A DNA stretch of 5,175 bases from Nitrososphaerales archaeon TH1177. Lineage in GTDB: Archaea > Thermoproteota > Nitrososphaeria > Nitrososphaerales > Nitrososphaeraceae. The position numbers and the translations under genes are program-made. The DNA lies in NCBI GenBank assembly GCA_014523515.1, contig JAATVJ010000415.1, positions 1 to 5,175 of the forward strand, written 5' to 3'. Under the pieces are notes generated by a model, which saw nothing but the letters and a program-made list of their open reading frames with translations, did no database searches and was not told the DNA's origin. Shown in pieces: positions 1 through 4,993 of this stretch; the stretch's first letter is position 1; the number at the start of each line of letters is the position of its first letter.

Positions 1-383
1 GTTCTCTATCATCAAGAGATGGCTTGTTTGATATAGAACTATTGGTTGTGGGGTCACCTACAAATGATGATGATGCAATCTTTGGTCTATTTCTTTCTTT
101 TAATTCTTTTGCAACTAGATTTCTTGATCAGTGGTTACAACTACTTTATCTTCTGATTCCACATTATCTCGTATTTGATTATTGTTTACGTACTCATCTG
201 TAATTTTTTCATCTAATTTATTATTTTTAATAATATTTTGAACTTTTTCCGTTGTTTTATTGGCTATATCTTTGGAATTGCAAATAGTATTCCTGAACGA
301 CTAGAAGTCTGAGCTAACCTATACGTATCAAATTTTTCTTTCCTTGCAGTTGATCTTCTTATTACAATATTAAGTTTATTCAT
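1..383 (-). pseudogene. Decayed ATP-cone-like protein gene (two frameshifts, 3' end beyond window)
   Basis: Three minus-strand frames join into one protein-like sequence. Frame 1 starts with ATG at 383 and gives 39 residues (MNKLNIVIRRSTARKEKFDT, then YRLAQTSSRSGILFAIPK) to a TAG at 266-264. Frame 2 takes over near 270 (KDIANKTTEKVQNIIKN...) to a TAG at 117-115. Frame 3 starts near 118 (LVAKELKERNRPKIASS...) and stays open to the window edge. Each switch is explained by one lost base. The order of elements (VIRR...EKFDTYRLAQ..SRSG, KDIA....., LVAKEL..RNRP.IASS) is that of the ATP-cone nucleotide-binding fold, found as the regulatory domain of ribonucleotide reductases and NrdR and as stand-alone archaeal proteins. 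A T-rich TTTATTTTTA lies about 20 nt before the ATG. The frames and stops are seen directly; the family is recalled, not searched. Consensus sequencing error is a possible alternative to real decay. Confidence 0.6.
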
Positions 384-469
384 TAATTCAAATTTTCTAA
401 AAATAAAGGATATTGTAAAAAAAGAAATAGATTATCATTTTATTTCAATAATAAAGCTCCAAATAATAC

Positions 470-476
470 AAAAAAA
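470..476 (-). terminator. Likely original U-rich terminator of the secreted repeat protein gene
   Basis: On the minus strand this is a run of seven T. Without the IS it would lie about 20 nt after the TAA stop (497-495) of the secreted protein gene, a fitting place for an archaeal U-tract terminator. The insertion now separates it from that gene by about 1 kb. The tract is directly visible; the role is inferred. Confidence 0.35.
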
Positions 477-478
477 TA

Positions 479-495
479 ATGATGATGATGATGAT
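479..495. repeat. ATG/GAT trinucleotide microsatellite
   Basis: Five perfect GAT units (481-495), readable as (ATG)5 plus AT from 479, lie just outside the left IS1595-type target duplication. In the reconstructed pre-insertion locus this tract lies immediately 3' of the TAA stop of the secreted repeat protein gene, so it is untranslated. A shorter (ATG)4 run at 64-75 encodes serines in the ATP-cone-like pseudogene. Confidence 0.85.
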
Positions 496-497
496 TA

Positions 498-505
498 ATT
501 AGAAT
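498..505. repeat. Target site duplication, left copy (ATTAGAAT)
   Basis: The octamer ATTAGAAT directly abuts the left end of the insertion sequence and is repeated exactly at 1499-1506 beyond its right end. Eight base pairs is the duplication length known for the IS1595 family, which independently supports the family call and fixes the element borders. Confidence 0.95.
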
Positions 506-530
506 CGCTCTTAATGACAAATGTTTCAGC
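506..530 (+). repeat. Left terminal inverted repeat of the IS1595-type element
   Basis: It begins CGCTCTTAATGAC and ends AAATGTTTCAGC. It pairs with the reverse complement of 1474-1498, with differences only in a central five-base-wide patch and one adjacent base. The three bases outside (AAT) also match in inverted orientation, but they belong to the target duplication. Confidence 0.9.
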
Positions 531-532
531 CA

Positions 533-543
533 AGCTTAAAGCT
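533..543. repeat. Short palindrome AGCTT-A-AAGCT in the IS leader
   Basis: A perfect 5-bp-arm palindrome around position 538 lies just inside the left terminal repeat and about 22 nt before the transposase GTG start. It could form a small hairpin or bind a dimeric regulator such as the transposase. With arms this short it may also be chance. Confidence 0.35.
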
Positions 544-565
544 GGATAACACAAATTAAAAAGAT

Positions 566-1474
566 GTGTTTACTTTAACTACCTCTCTTCCTGATGAAAG
601 TTGGTGTACAAACCTACTTAGAGAGGTTAAATGGAAAAAAGATAATGTATTATGTCCACGTTGTCAGTCCAATAACATAAAGAAGGATGGCCTCTACAGG
701 TCATATCAAAAGTACTTTTGTAAACAGTGTAAAAGATGGTTTAATGACAAGACAGGTACCGTATTTCATTATTCACATACACCATTAAAGATATGGTTTC
801 TTGTAATGTATCTATACTTTGTACTCTGGCCTGGATGTTCCATAAGAGAGATATCGCTTGAGATAGTGGTACCATATCCAAGATGCTACAGATTTATCAG
901 AACAGTTATGGAAAAAATATCTTCTTCTTCTTACGCTAAACTCGATGGTAAGGTCGAGGGAGATGAATTCTATATCAAGGCAGGATTGAAAGGTAGATCA
1001 TATCATGATGAGATAGTAAAATCAATAGGAAGAAAACCCAGAAAAAGAGGGCTAAAGCCATGGAGAGGCAGAGGTACATTTTATAAGGATCATCCAATGA
1101 TAACCTGTATTCATCAAAGAAATGGAATAACGTATTTTGATGTTCCTTTACTACAGTCACTTCTTGATATTGTCTGTACCAGAGTCCAGTATGGTTCCAC
1201 AATATTTACAGATGAATATCGGGCATATGACCAATTGGAAGAACATGGATTCGTACACAGAAGCATAATCCATTCCCAGAAAGAATATACGTATGGTATT
1301 GTACATGTGAATAACTGTGAGTGCAGAAGCAATCTGTATCAGATATGGATAAGAAAATTCATGGGTGTAAACAAGTACAATTTACAGGTATATTCTAAAA
1401 CATTCGAGTTTATTCATAACAATAGAACCAAGACAAGAAAGGAAAGATTTATGGAAATTCTTTGTTACAAGTAG
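566..1474 (+). CDS. IS1595-family DDE transposase (302 aa)
   Basis: This enzyme would cut and rejoin the element's ends and is the only gene of the IS. The N-terminus has a treble-Cys-pair zinc ribbon, C30-x2-C33 and C52-x2-C55, typical of IS1595 transposases and used for DNA binding. The ISXO2-like catalytic domain follows: VEGDEFYI with D133, FTDEYRAYD with D216, and HVNNCECR with N249 and E252, ending in the usual FIHNNRT segment. All three acidic catalytic residues are present and the length is normal. Translation starts at a GTG (566); an ATG two bases upstream is in a different frame. The stop codon TAG shares its last base with the inner edge of the right terminal repeat. A weak AATTAAAA stretch lies only 10 nt upstream, so the promoter is uncertain. 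The product is probably functional. Confidence 0.92.
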   Translation: MFTLTTSLPDESWCTNLLREVKWKKDNVLCPRCQSNNIKKDGLYRSYQKYFCKQCKRWFNDKTGTVFHYSHTPLKIWFLVMYLYFVLWPGCSIREISLEIVVPYPRCYRFIRTVMEKISSSSYAKLDGKVEGDEFYIKAGLKGRSYHDEIVKSIGRKPRKRGLKPWRGRGTFYKDHPMITCIHQRNGITYFDVPLLQSLLDIVCTRVQYGSTIFTDEYRAYDQLEEHGFVHRSIIHSQKEYTYGIVHVNNCECRSNLYQIWIRKFMGVNKYNLQVYSKTFEFIHNNRTKTRKERFMEILCYK

Positions 1475-1498
1475 CTGAAACATTCAGAAATAAGAGCG
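1474..1498 (-). repeat. Right terminal inverted repeat of the IS1595-type element
   Basis: This is the partner of 506-530, 20 of 25 bases matching. Besides being the IS end, its outer part now encodes the last four residues (RSYF) and the TGA stop of the neighbouring minus-strand secreted protein gene. Confidence 0.9.
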
Positions 1499-1753
1499 AT
1501 TAGAATTATCTATTGACGTTCCTTGTGGTTTTATAGAAGAAGTTATATTATCAACGGTGTCTGTGTTAGATATATCTTTAGAAATCGAACTTTCATTTTG
1601 TACACCAATTGACGTTCCTTGTGGTTTTATAGAAGAAGTTATATTGCCATCAGTTGTTATTTCTGAAATCTGATTTAGTTGTGCAGATACAGGAATTGTC
1701 GTAATTATAGAGATATTAAATAAGAGCATTGCTGTGATATCTATTTTCTTCAT
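1484..1753 (-). CDS. Small secreted repeat protein, 3' end altered by IS insertion (89 aa)
   Basis: I do not recognise the family. Residues 1-24 form a signal peptide: MKK, a hydrophobic core from about 6 to 22, then VSA before Q25 as a likely cleavage site. The mature part, about 65 residues, is Ser/Thr/Asn/Ile-rich and contains two identical 13-residue repeats, NITSSIKPQGTSI, at 37-49 and 69-81, with a polar linker. It has no Cys and looks unstructured and extracellular. Codon 85 is the last host codon; residues 86-89 (RSYF) and the TGA stop come from the IS1595-type terminal repeat. With the IS and one target copy removed, codon 85 (AAT) is followed at once by TAA (497-495), so the ancestral product was 85 aa. 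The ATG at 1753 has a TATA-like box about 26 nt upstream, suiting a short-leader transcript. Confidence 0.65.
   Translation of the reverse strand: MKKIDITAMLLFNISIITTIPVSAQLNQISEITTDGNITSSIKPQGTSIGVQNESSISKDISNTDTVDNITSSIKPQGTSIDNSNRSYF
1499..1506. repeat. Target site duplication, right copy (ATTAGAAT)
   Basis: Exact copy of 498-505. It encodes the end of codon 83 and codons 84-85 of the secreted protein on the minus strand. Confidence 0.95.
1512..1549 (-). repeat. 38-bp exact direct repeat, copy 2 (encodes residues 69-81)
   Basis: Identical over 38 bases to 1608-1645 at a period of 96 bp (32 codons), so the frame is preserved. Identity extends through silent codon positions, indicating recent duplication or gene conversion, not protein-level convergence. 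Confidence 0.93.
1608..1645 (-). repeat. 38-bp exact direct repeat, copy 1 (encodes residues 37-49)
   Basis: Partner of 1512-1549. The 58 bp between the copies encode GVQNESSISKDISNTDTVD, which shows no obvious repeat relationship. Confidence 0.93.
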
Positions 1754-1773
1754 GTTTTTTAATAGTAATAAAA

Positions 1774-1784
1774 TATTATATAAG
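1774..1784 (-). promoter_or_regulatory. TATA box for the secreted repeat protein gene
   Basis: The minus strand reads CTTATATAATA centred about 26 nt before the ATG at 1753. Archaeal TATA boxes lie about 25 nt before the transcription start, so the mRNA would be leaderless or nearly so. No purine-rich ribosome binding site is seen before the ATG. Confidence 0.5.
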
Positions 1785-1877
1785 TTAATAATAGAATCAA
1801 AATAAAATTCTAAAATGAATTATCTACTTTCGCTATTATTAATATTGAACAAATATGATACGATTAAGTTAATTCCA

Positions 1878-1902
1878 AATAAAAATAATAAAATAAATTA
1901 AG
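1878..1902 (-). terminator. T-rich tract after the 69-aa gene
   Basis: On the minus strand the DNA 10-35 nt after the TAG stop reads as repeated short T runs (TTAATTTATTTTATTATTTT). U-rich stretches act as archaeal terminators, but the whole 1754-1910 intergenic region is AT-rich and gene-free, so this is weak. Confidence 0.25.
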
Positions 1903-1910
1903 AAAATTAC

Positions 1911-2120
1911 CTATTGATATTGTTGTTGTTCGTCAGTTTCTGTTGATTCTTCTTTTTTTAATTTATTATAGGTGTTTAATGCCTCATTTACTAAATCTCT
2001 AAGTTTATTATAAGAGGAGGTTTCTACCTTAATAGAAGAACCTTTGCCTGTTGTTACTTCTAATTTAAAACTTTCTTCATATTCTTCTAATGTATTTTCT
2101 TTATTTTCTATTGATGTCAT
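1911..2120 (-). CDS. Small acidic protein of unknown function (69 aa)
   Basis: I do not recognise this protein. It has no signal peptide or membrane segment and is probably cytosolic. Residues 1-15 are Glu-rich (MTSIENKENTLEEYEESF). Residues about 18-34 (FKLEVTTGKGSSIKVETSSY) look like two beta strands around a Gly turn. Residues about 36-57 (YNKLRDLVNEALNTYNKLKK) form a convincing amphipathic helix, and the tail is Glu/Gln-rich. A compact beta-beta-alpha unit with acidic ends is inferred. The ATG at 2120 is supported by a TTTTAA box about 26 nt upstream. It is divergent from the oxidoreductase across 159 bp and is not in an operon with it. Its clean helix periodicity and promoter spacing favour a real gene. 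Confidence 0.6.
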   Translation of the reverse strand: MTSIENKENTLEEYEESFKLEVTTGKGSSIKVETSSYNKLRDLVNEALNTYNKLKKEESTETDEQQQYQ

Positions 2121-2141
2121 ATCTATTAGAATTAGAGATTC

Positions 2142-2149
2142 ATTAAAAT
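2142..2149 (-). promoter_or_regulatory. TATA-like box for the 69-aa gene
   Basis: The minus strand reads ATTTTAAT centred about 26 nt before the ATG at 2120. It is a weak match to the archaeal box, but the spacing agrees with the neighbouring genes. Confidence 0.35.
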
Positions 2150-2243
2150 GTTAAAAAGATTACGGAATAATTCTGCAACTTTATTCTATAAAATAAGGTA
2201 TTATATTGGTTAAATATTCTTTAATGAGCATTTTTTAGATAAC

Positions 2244-2252
2244 TTTTATAAA
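2244..2252 (+). promoter_or_regulatory. TATA box for the FAD-dependent oxidoreductase
   Basis: TTTTATAAA, a close match to the archaeal consensus, lies about 30 nt before the ATG at 2280 and predicts a leader of only a few bases. A second TATA-like sequence (TCTATAAAAT, 2185-2194) lies farther up in the same divergent region and could be an alternative start. No Shine-Dalgarno site is visible. Confidence 0.55.
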
Positions 2253-2279
2253 CTTAAAAAAGAGTTTCTTTCTATTCTT

Positions 2280-3926
2280 ATGGCTATTACATTTAATCTA
2301 AATTATGATGCGATAGTAATAGGAGCGGGCCATAACGGTTTAACTTGTGCTTGTTATTTAGCCAAAGCTGGTCTAAAAGTATTGGTATTAGAAGAATATC
2401 ATACAATAGGAGGAATGACCATAACAGAAGAAATTACTCTTCCAGGCTTTAAGTCTGACGTTCATGCATTTGGTTATCAACTAGCAAATCTATCTCCTGT
2501 TCCTAAGGAATTAGATCTTAGCAGATATGGATTTGAACTCATGAAACCCGAAATTTCTTATTCTCATATTTTTCCAAATGGAGGATACATATCTATGTAT
2601 AGAGATATTGAAAGAACAATAAAAAGCATAGAAAAGTATTCAAAAAGAGATGCTCATACTTGGAATAAAATATTTAATAATTATTTAAAAAATAAAGATG
2701 CAATAATAACATCAATTAATTCTCCTCCAAAACTATTATCTTTACAGATAAAGGATATGGAAAAGAGAGATTTAGAAGATAAAAAAGTAGATGACGATGA
2801 TTTAAATTTAGACACTTATAAATTTGATCTCCAATCAATGAGATCATGGGTAAACGAATGGTTCGAAGCAGAAGAATCTAAAATTATGTTCGGGACTTTT
2901 TCTGCTTTTGTAGGCTTAGCACCTGATGATGCAGGAGGAGGTTCTATATCCTATCTTTTTGCAAATATTATTCAAGATGGTGGAAATAATATTGTAAAAG
3001 GAGGTTTCATAAATTTACCAATAGCATTATCAAAATACATTATATCACATGGGGGAGAAATAATGACTAATGCAGCTGTTAAAAATATTGTTGTTAATAA
3101 AGGCAAGGCCATCGGAGTAAGACTAGAGAATGGTAAAGAAATAGGTGTAAAAAAGATTATTGCTTCTAGTACTGATCCATATACACTTGTGATAAAACAT
3201 TTAGGAGAAGAAAATGTAGAAAAAAGAATTTTGCAAAAAATCAAGAAAATAGAATGGGGAGATGCAATTTTTGCAATGTATATAGCATTGAATAATCCAG
3301 TAAAATTTAAAAATGATTCAGAAATCTTGTCTTTATCGAGTCAAATTCATTTATCACCCCCTGAAATAGAATATTTATCTAAAATTTTTTATGAATGTAG
3401 AAATGGAAAGTTACCCGCTAATCCTCTTGCAATAATGAGTAATGATTCACTTATGGATGCTAGTAGAGTTCCAAAAAATAAACATCTTCTTAAATTTCTA
3501 ATTTTAAGTGTTCCTTATGATATTAAAGAAATTGTTTCCGATAATAATTTGCCAAACGAATCATTAACAACAGAATTAGCATGGAATCAAGTTAGGGATA
3601 TCTATGGTGATAATATTATCTCATCAATAAATAAAAACTATATACCAAATTTATGTAGTGAAATATTAAAGGTTAAATCATATTCTCCTAGAGATTTTGA
3701 AAATAAACCTTCAACATCTATTCGAGGAACACTCTCTTGTGGAGCTATTTTGCCTTATCAACGTGGCTCAATGAGACCAATTCCGGAATTAGCAAATTAC
3801 AGTATTCCATCAATATCAAATGTATATTTATGTGGATCTGGGAGTCATCCTGGACCAGGTGTATCTATGGCGCCAGGCCGTAATGCTGCGATGAAAATTC
3901 TTGCTGATTTGGATTTAATGGTCTAG
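2280..3926 (+). CDS. FAD-dependent oxidoreductase, phytoene dehydrogenase/PYROXD2-like (548 aa)
   Basis: A flavoprotein of the COG1233 superfamily (CrtI-type desaturases, carotenoid isomerases, PYROXD2). The N-terminal Rossmann fold shows YDAIVIGAGHNGLTCACYLA with the dinucleotide loop G15-A-G-H-N-G20 and the ribose-binding acid E38 in VLVLEE, then GGM. The centre carries the family's GGSISYLF and GGFINLPIALSKYIISHGGE segments, then AIGVRLENGKEI and IIASSTDPYT. The C-terminal FAD/substrate motif YLCGSGSHPGPGVSMAPGRN spans about 516-535. A lysine/aspartate-rich stretch lies near 158-180. GAGHNG and CGSGSHPGPGVS favour the PYROXD2-like branch over true phytoene desaturases, and no carotenoid gene is nearby. 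The substrate is unknown. There is no signal peptide. The gene is monocistronic, divergent from the 69-aa gene and convergent with the PRC-barrel gene. It looks intact, with a normal length. Confidence 0.9.
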   Translation: MAITFNLNYDAIVIGAGHNGLTCACYLAKAGLKVLVLEEYHTIGGMTITEEITLPGFKSDVHAFGYQLANLSPVPKELDLSRYGFELMKPEISYSHIFPNGGYISMYRDIERTIKSIEKYSKRDAHTWNKIFNNYLKNKDAIITSINSPPKLLSLQIKDMEKRDLEDKKVDDDDLNLDTYKFDLQSMRSWVNEWFEAEESKIMFGTFSAFVGLAPDDAGGGSISYLFANIIQDGGNNIVKGGFINLPIALSKYIISHGGEIMTNAAVKNIVVNKGKAIGVRLENGKEIGVKKIIASSTDPYTLVIKHLGEENVEKRILQKIKKIEWGDAIFAMYIALNNPVKFKNDSEILSLSSQIHLSPPEIEYLSKIFYECRNGKLPANPLAIMSNDSLMDASRVPKNKHLLKFLILSVPYDIKEIVSDNNLPNESLTTELAWNQVRDIYGDNIISSINKNYIPNLCSEILKVKSYSPRDFENKPSTSIRGTLSCGAILPYQRGSMRPIPELANYSIPSISNVYLCGSGSHPGPGVSMAPGRNAAMKILADLDLMV

Positions 3927-3932
3927 TTTTTT
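3927..3932 (+). terminator. T-tract immediately after the oxidoreductase stop
   Basis: Six T follow the TAG directly, without a hairpin. A U-run at the end of a gene facing a convergent neighbour is a plausible archaeal terminator. The tract is also the start of a 13-bp sequence repeated upstream of the gene. Confidence 0.35.
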
Positions 3933-3953
3933 AGATAACAATGATAATTAAGC

Positions 3954-3958
3954 AAAAA
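3954..3958 (-). terminator. Possible U-tract terminator of the PRC-barrel-like gene
   Basis: On the minus strand TTCTTTTTGC lies about 40 nt after the TAA stop (3999-3997) in the 70-bp space between the two convergent genes. It is short and without a stem; the role is inferred from position. Confidence 0.3.
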
Positions 3959-3996
3959 GAACCCACTTACTTATATTCTTCAATATGGAATGAAAA

Positions 3997-4248
3997 TTAT
4001 AAAGTTTGTCTATATTCTTTGTATTGTTTTACTTCTTCTTCAGTTACTGTAAAAAAGACATTATGGCCATCAAAATGGTCTACTAAATTTTTTGGGATAT
4101 AATACTTATCTTTGTCTAAAATACCTTTTTGAGTTACAATATATTCTATACCAACTTCTTGCACTTCTCCTAAATCTGCATTATCTATACCTCTTGCCTC
4201 TTTTTTGATAACATCTTCAGGATTAATAATGGTACTGTTATCTGACAT
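3997..4248 (-). CDS. PRC-barrel-like small protein (83 aa)
   Basis: The sequence runs INPEDVIKKEARGIDNADLG (about 8-27), EVQEVGIEYIVTQKGILDKD, KYYIPKNLVDHFDGHNVFF and a charged TEEEVKQYKEYRQTL tail. The pattern of a Gly/Asp turn before EV, a strand ending in TQKG, then YYIPKNLV and a further strand is that of PRC-barrel/DUF2171-type beta-barrel domains, and close relatives are, as I recall, common in Nitrososphaerota. PRC barrels occur in RNA-processing factors and photosynthetic reaction centres and as stand-alone small proteins of unknown role; none of these functions can be assigned here. There is no signal peptide or membrane segment. The ATG at 4248 is supported by a good TATA box about 24 nt upstream, implying a leaderless mRNA. 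It is single and convergent with the oxidoreductase. Confidence 0.8.
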   Translation of the reverse strand: MSDNSTIINPEDVIKKEARGIDNADLGEVQEVGIEYIVTQKGILDKDKYYIPKNLVDHFDGHNVFFTVTEEEVKQYKEYRQTL

Positions 4249-4268
4249 ATTTTTTGTAGTTTAACATA

Positions 4269-4277
4269 TTATAAAAT
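4269..4277 (-). promoter_or_regulatory. TATA box for the PRC-barrel-like gene
   Basis: The minus strand reads ATTTTATAA, a strong box A match, centred about 24 nt before the ATG at 4248. Transcription would start at or next to the start codon. Confidence 0.55.
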
Positions 4278-4371
4278 AGATCTCTTTTGAAACTGATGAA
4301 AATTTGAGGAATATGAATAGTTTGACAGCATTTAAGTATGTATCAATAGTTTATTTTTTTCTATAGACAAA

Positions 4372-4382
4372 AATGAAGTAAA
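4372..4382 (+). repeat. Inverted repeat arm 1 (AATGAAGTAAA)
   Basis: Matches the reverse complement of 4488-4498 over 11 bases. The 105-bp spacing is too wide for a stable hairpin. It may be a remnant end of a small element or chance in AT-rich DNA. Confidence 0.4.
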
Positions 4383-4487
4383 TTTTTTTTAACCTTATAA
4401 AATTGACTTATATATAACTTTTTTTTAATCTGAATTTCCTTTTTCTAATTCATGAATATGATTTATTTCTCTAATATTGATACAAAT

Positions 4488-4498
4488 TTTACTTCATT
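4488..4498 (-). repeat. Inverted repeat arm 2 (TTTACTTCATT)
   Basis: Partner of 4372-4382. It ends just before the region where the decayed DDE transposase becomes readable. Confidence 0.4.
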
Positions 4499-4500
4499 AT

Positions 4501-4963
4501 CGATCTCTCAGTTCATTTACAGGACAATCAGATGTACAGTACAGTAACATGCAGTCTATTGTTACAATCATCAGAAAAACATCATATATGTCTGCAGATC
4601 CTGGCTATGATGATCATAAACTGTAAGATCTCAGCACCGATATGAAACTTCCATTAGTGTGTCCAGTACAAATATATGATAATATACCTATGAAAGGATA
4701 GAACTGGTAGAATTTTATCAATCTGAACTGGGACAGGCTATCTATTCATAGAGAATCAAATCTATTGAACCGTCCTAGAATATATCAAATCAGTATTCAG
4801 AATAGACCCAATACTTGTGAGAGGATATAACAAGCCTTCTGCAATAGTACTACTATCAGTACTGCTCTATCAGATACTTGTCTATTACAACTGTAAAACC
4901 AACAAGGATAAGCCAAGAGTAATCAAATACATGCTAGACATGATGATTATAATAATAGAGTAA
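4501..4963 (+). pseudogene. Decayed IS5/IS4-like DDE transposase, C-terminal half only
   Basis: Three plus-strand frames join into the second half of a DDE transposase. Frame A reads IIRKTSYMSADPGYDDHKL (from 4567), a TAA stop at 4624, then DLSTDMKLPLVCPVQIY to about 4692; ADPGYDD holds the second catalytic Asp. Frame B (from 4692) reads ERIELVEFYQSELGQAIYS, a TAG at 4749, then RIKSIEP, the Y-x2-R-x3-E region carrying the catalytic Glu. Frame C (4772-4963) is open for 63 codons: VLEYIKSVFRIDP, VRGYNKPSAIVLLSVLLYQI, LVYYNCKTNKDKPR, to TAA. Each frame switch fits one lost base. The first catalytic Asp and everything before it are missing, and no terminal repeats or target duplication could be found. 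Homology likely starts nearer 4531 than 4501. It is certainly inactive. By eye it is less AT-rich than its flanks, like the intact IS. Confidence 0.75.
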
Positions 4964-4993
4964 TAATACTTTTTACTTAATTACGACCCAGCC

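Larger units (their letters stand above)
506..1498 (+). mobile_element. Complete IS1595-type insertion sequence, 993 bp
   Basis: The element is bounded by an exact 8-bp direct repeat (498-505 and 1499-1506) and carries 25-bp terminal inverted repeats (506-530 and 1474-1498) that match at 20 of 25 positions: outer block CGCTCTTA, inner block AATGTTTCAGC, with the mismatches clustered between them. It holds one gene, a zinc-ribbon DDE transposase with all catalytic residues. By eye it is less AT-rich than the host DNA around it. No passenger gene is present. The perfect duplication, paired ends and open transposase frame point to a fairly recent and possibly still active insertion. It landed at the 3' end of a minus-strand secreted protein gene. 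Confidence 0.92.
4278..4500. other. AT-rich intergenic DNA without a gene
   Basis: No reading frame of useful length or known family was seen on either strand. The stretch holds two T8 runs (near 4383-4390 and 4423-4430), TATA-like sequences between them (CCTTATAAAAT, CTTATATATAAC) and an 11-bp inverted repeat (4372-4382 with 4488-4498). It may include the eroded 5' end of the DDE transposase relic that follows, but no N-terminal residues of that protein can be read here. Confidence 0.5.

Noticed and set aside
975..1332. Minus-strand open frames inside the transposase gene
   Set aside because: They lie fully within a well-supported plus-strand gene, have no known motifs and no promoter, and look like antisense shadows.
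503..1501. Longer 28-bp terminal repeats including AAT/ATT
   Set aside because: These three bases belong to the 8-bp duplication ATTAGAAT, whose ends happen to be complementary; counting them as IS would destroy the perfect duplication.
1512..1645. CRISPR-like array
   Set aside because: Only two 38-bp copies, in frame within a protein-coding gene, with a 58-bp coding spacer.
2972..3244. Minus-strand 90-codon frame inside the oxidoreductase gene
   Set aside because: It is fully antisense to the conserved middle of the flavoprotein and has hydrophobic shadow-frame composition.
2280..3926. Phytoene desaturase (crtI) of a carotenoid pathway
   Set aside because: Superfamily motifs fit, but the sequence variants favour a PYROXD2-like branch and no carotenoid genes are nearby, so a specific symbol is not justified.
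506..4963. Composite transposon carrying the oxidoreductase between two IS elements
   Set aside because: The left element is IS1595-type with its own target duplication, and the right one is an unrelated, decayed IS5/IS4-like relic without ends, so they cannot form a pair.
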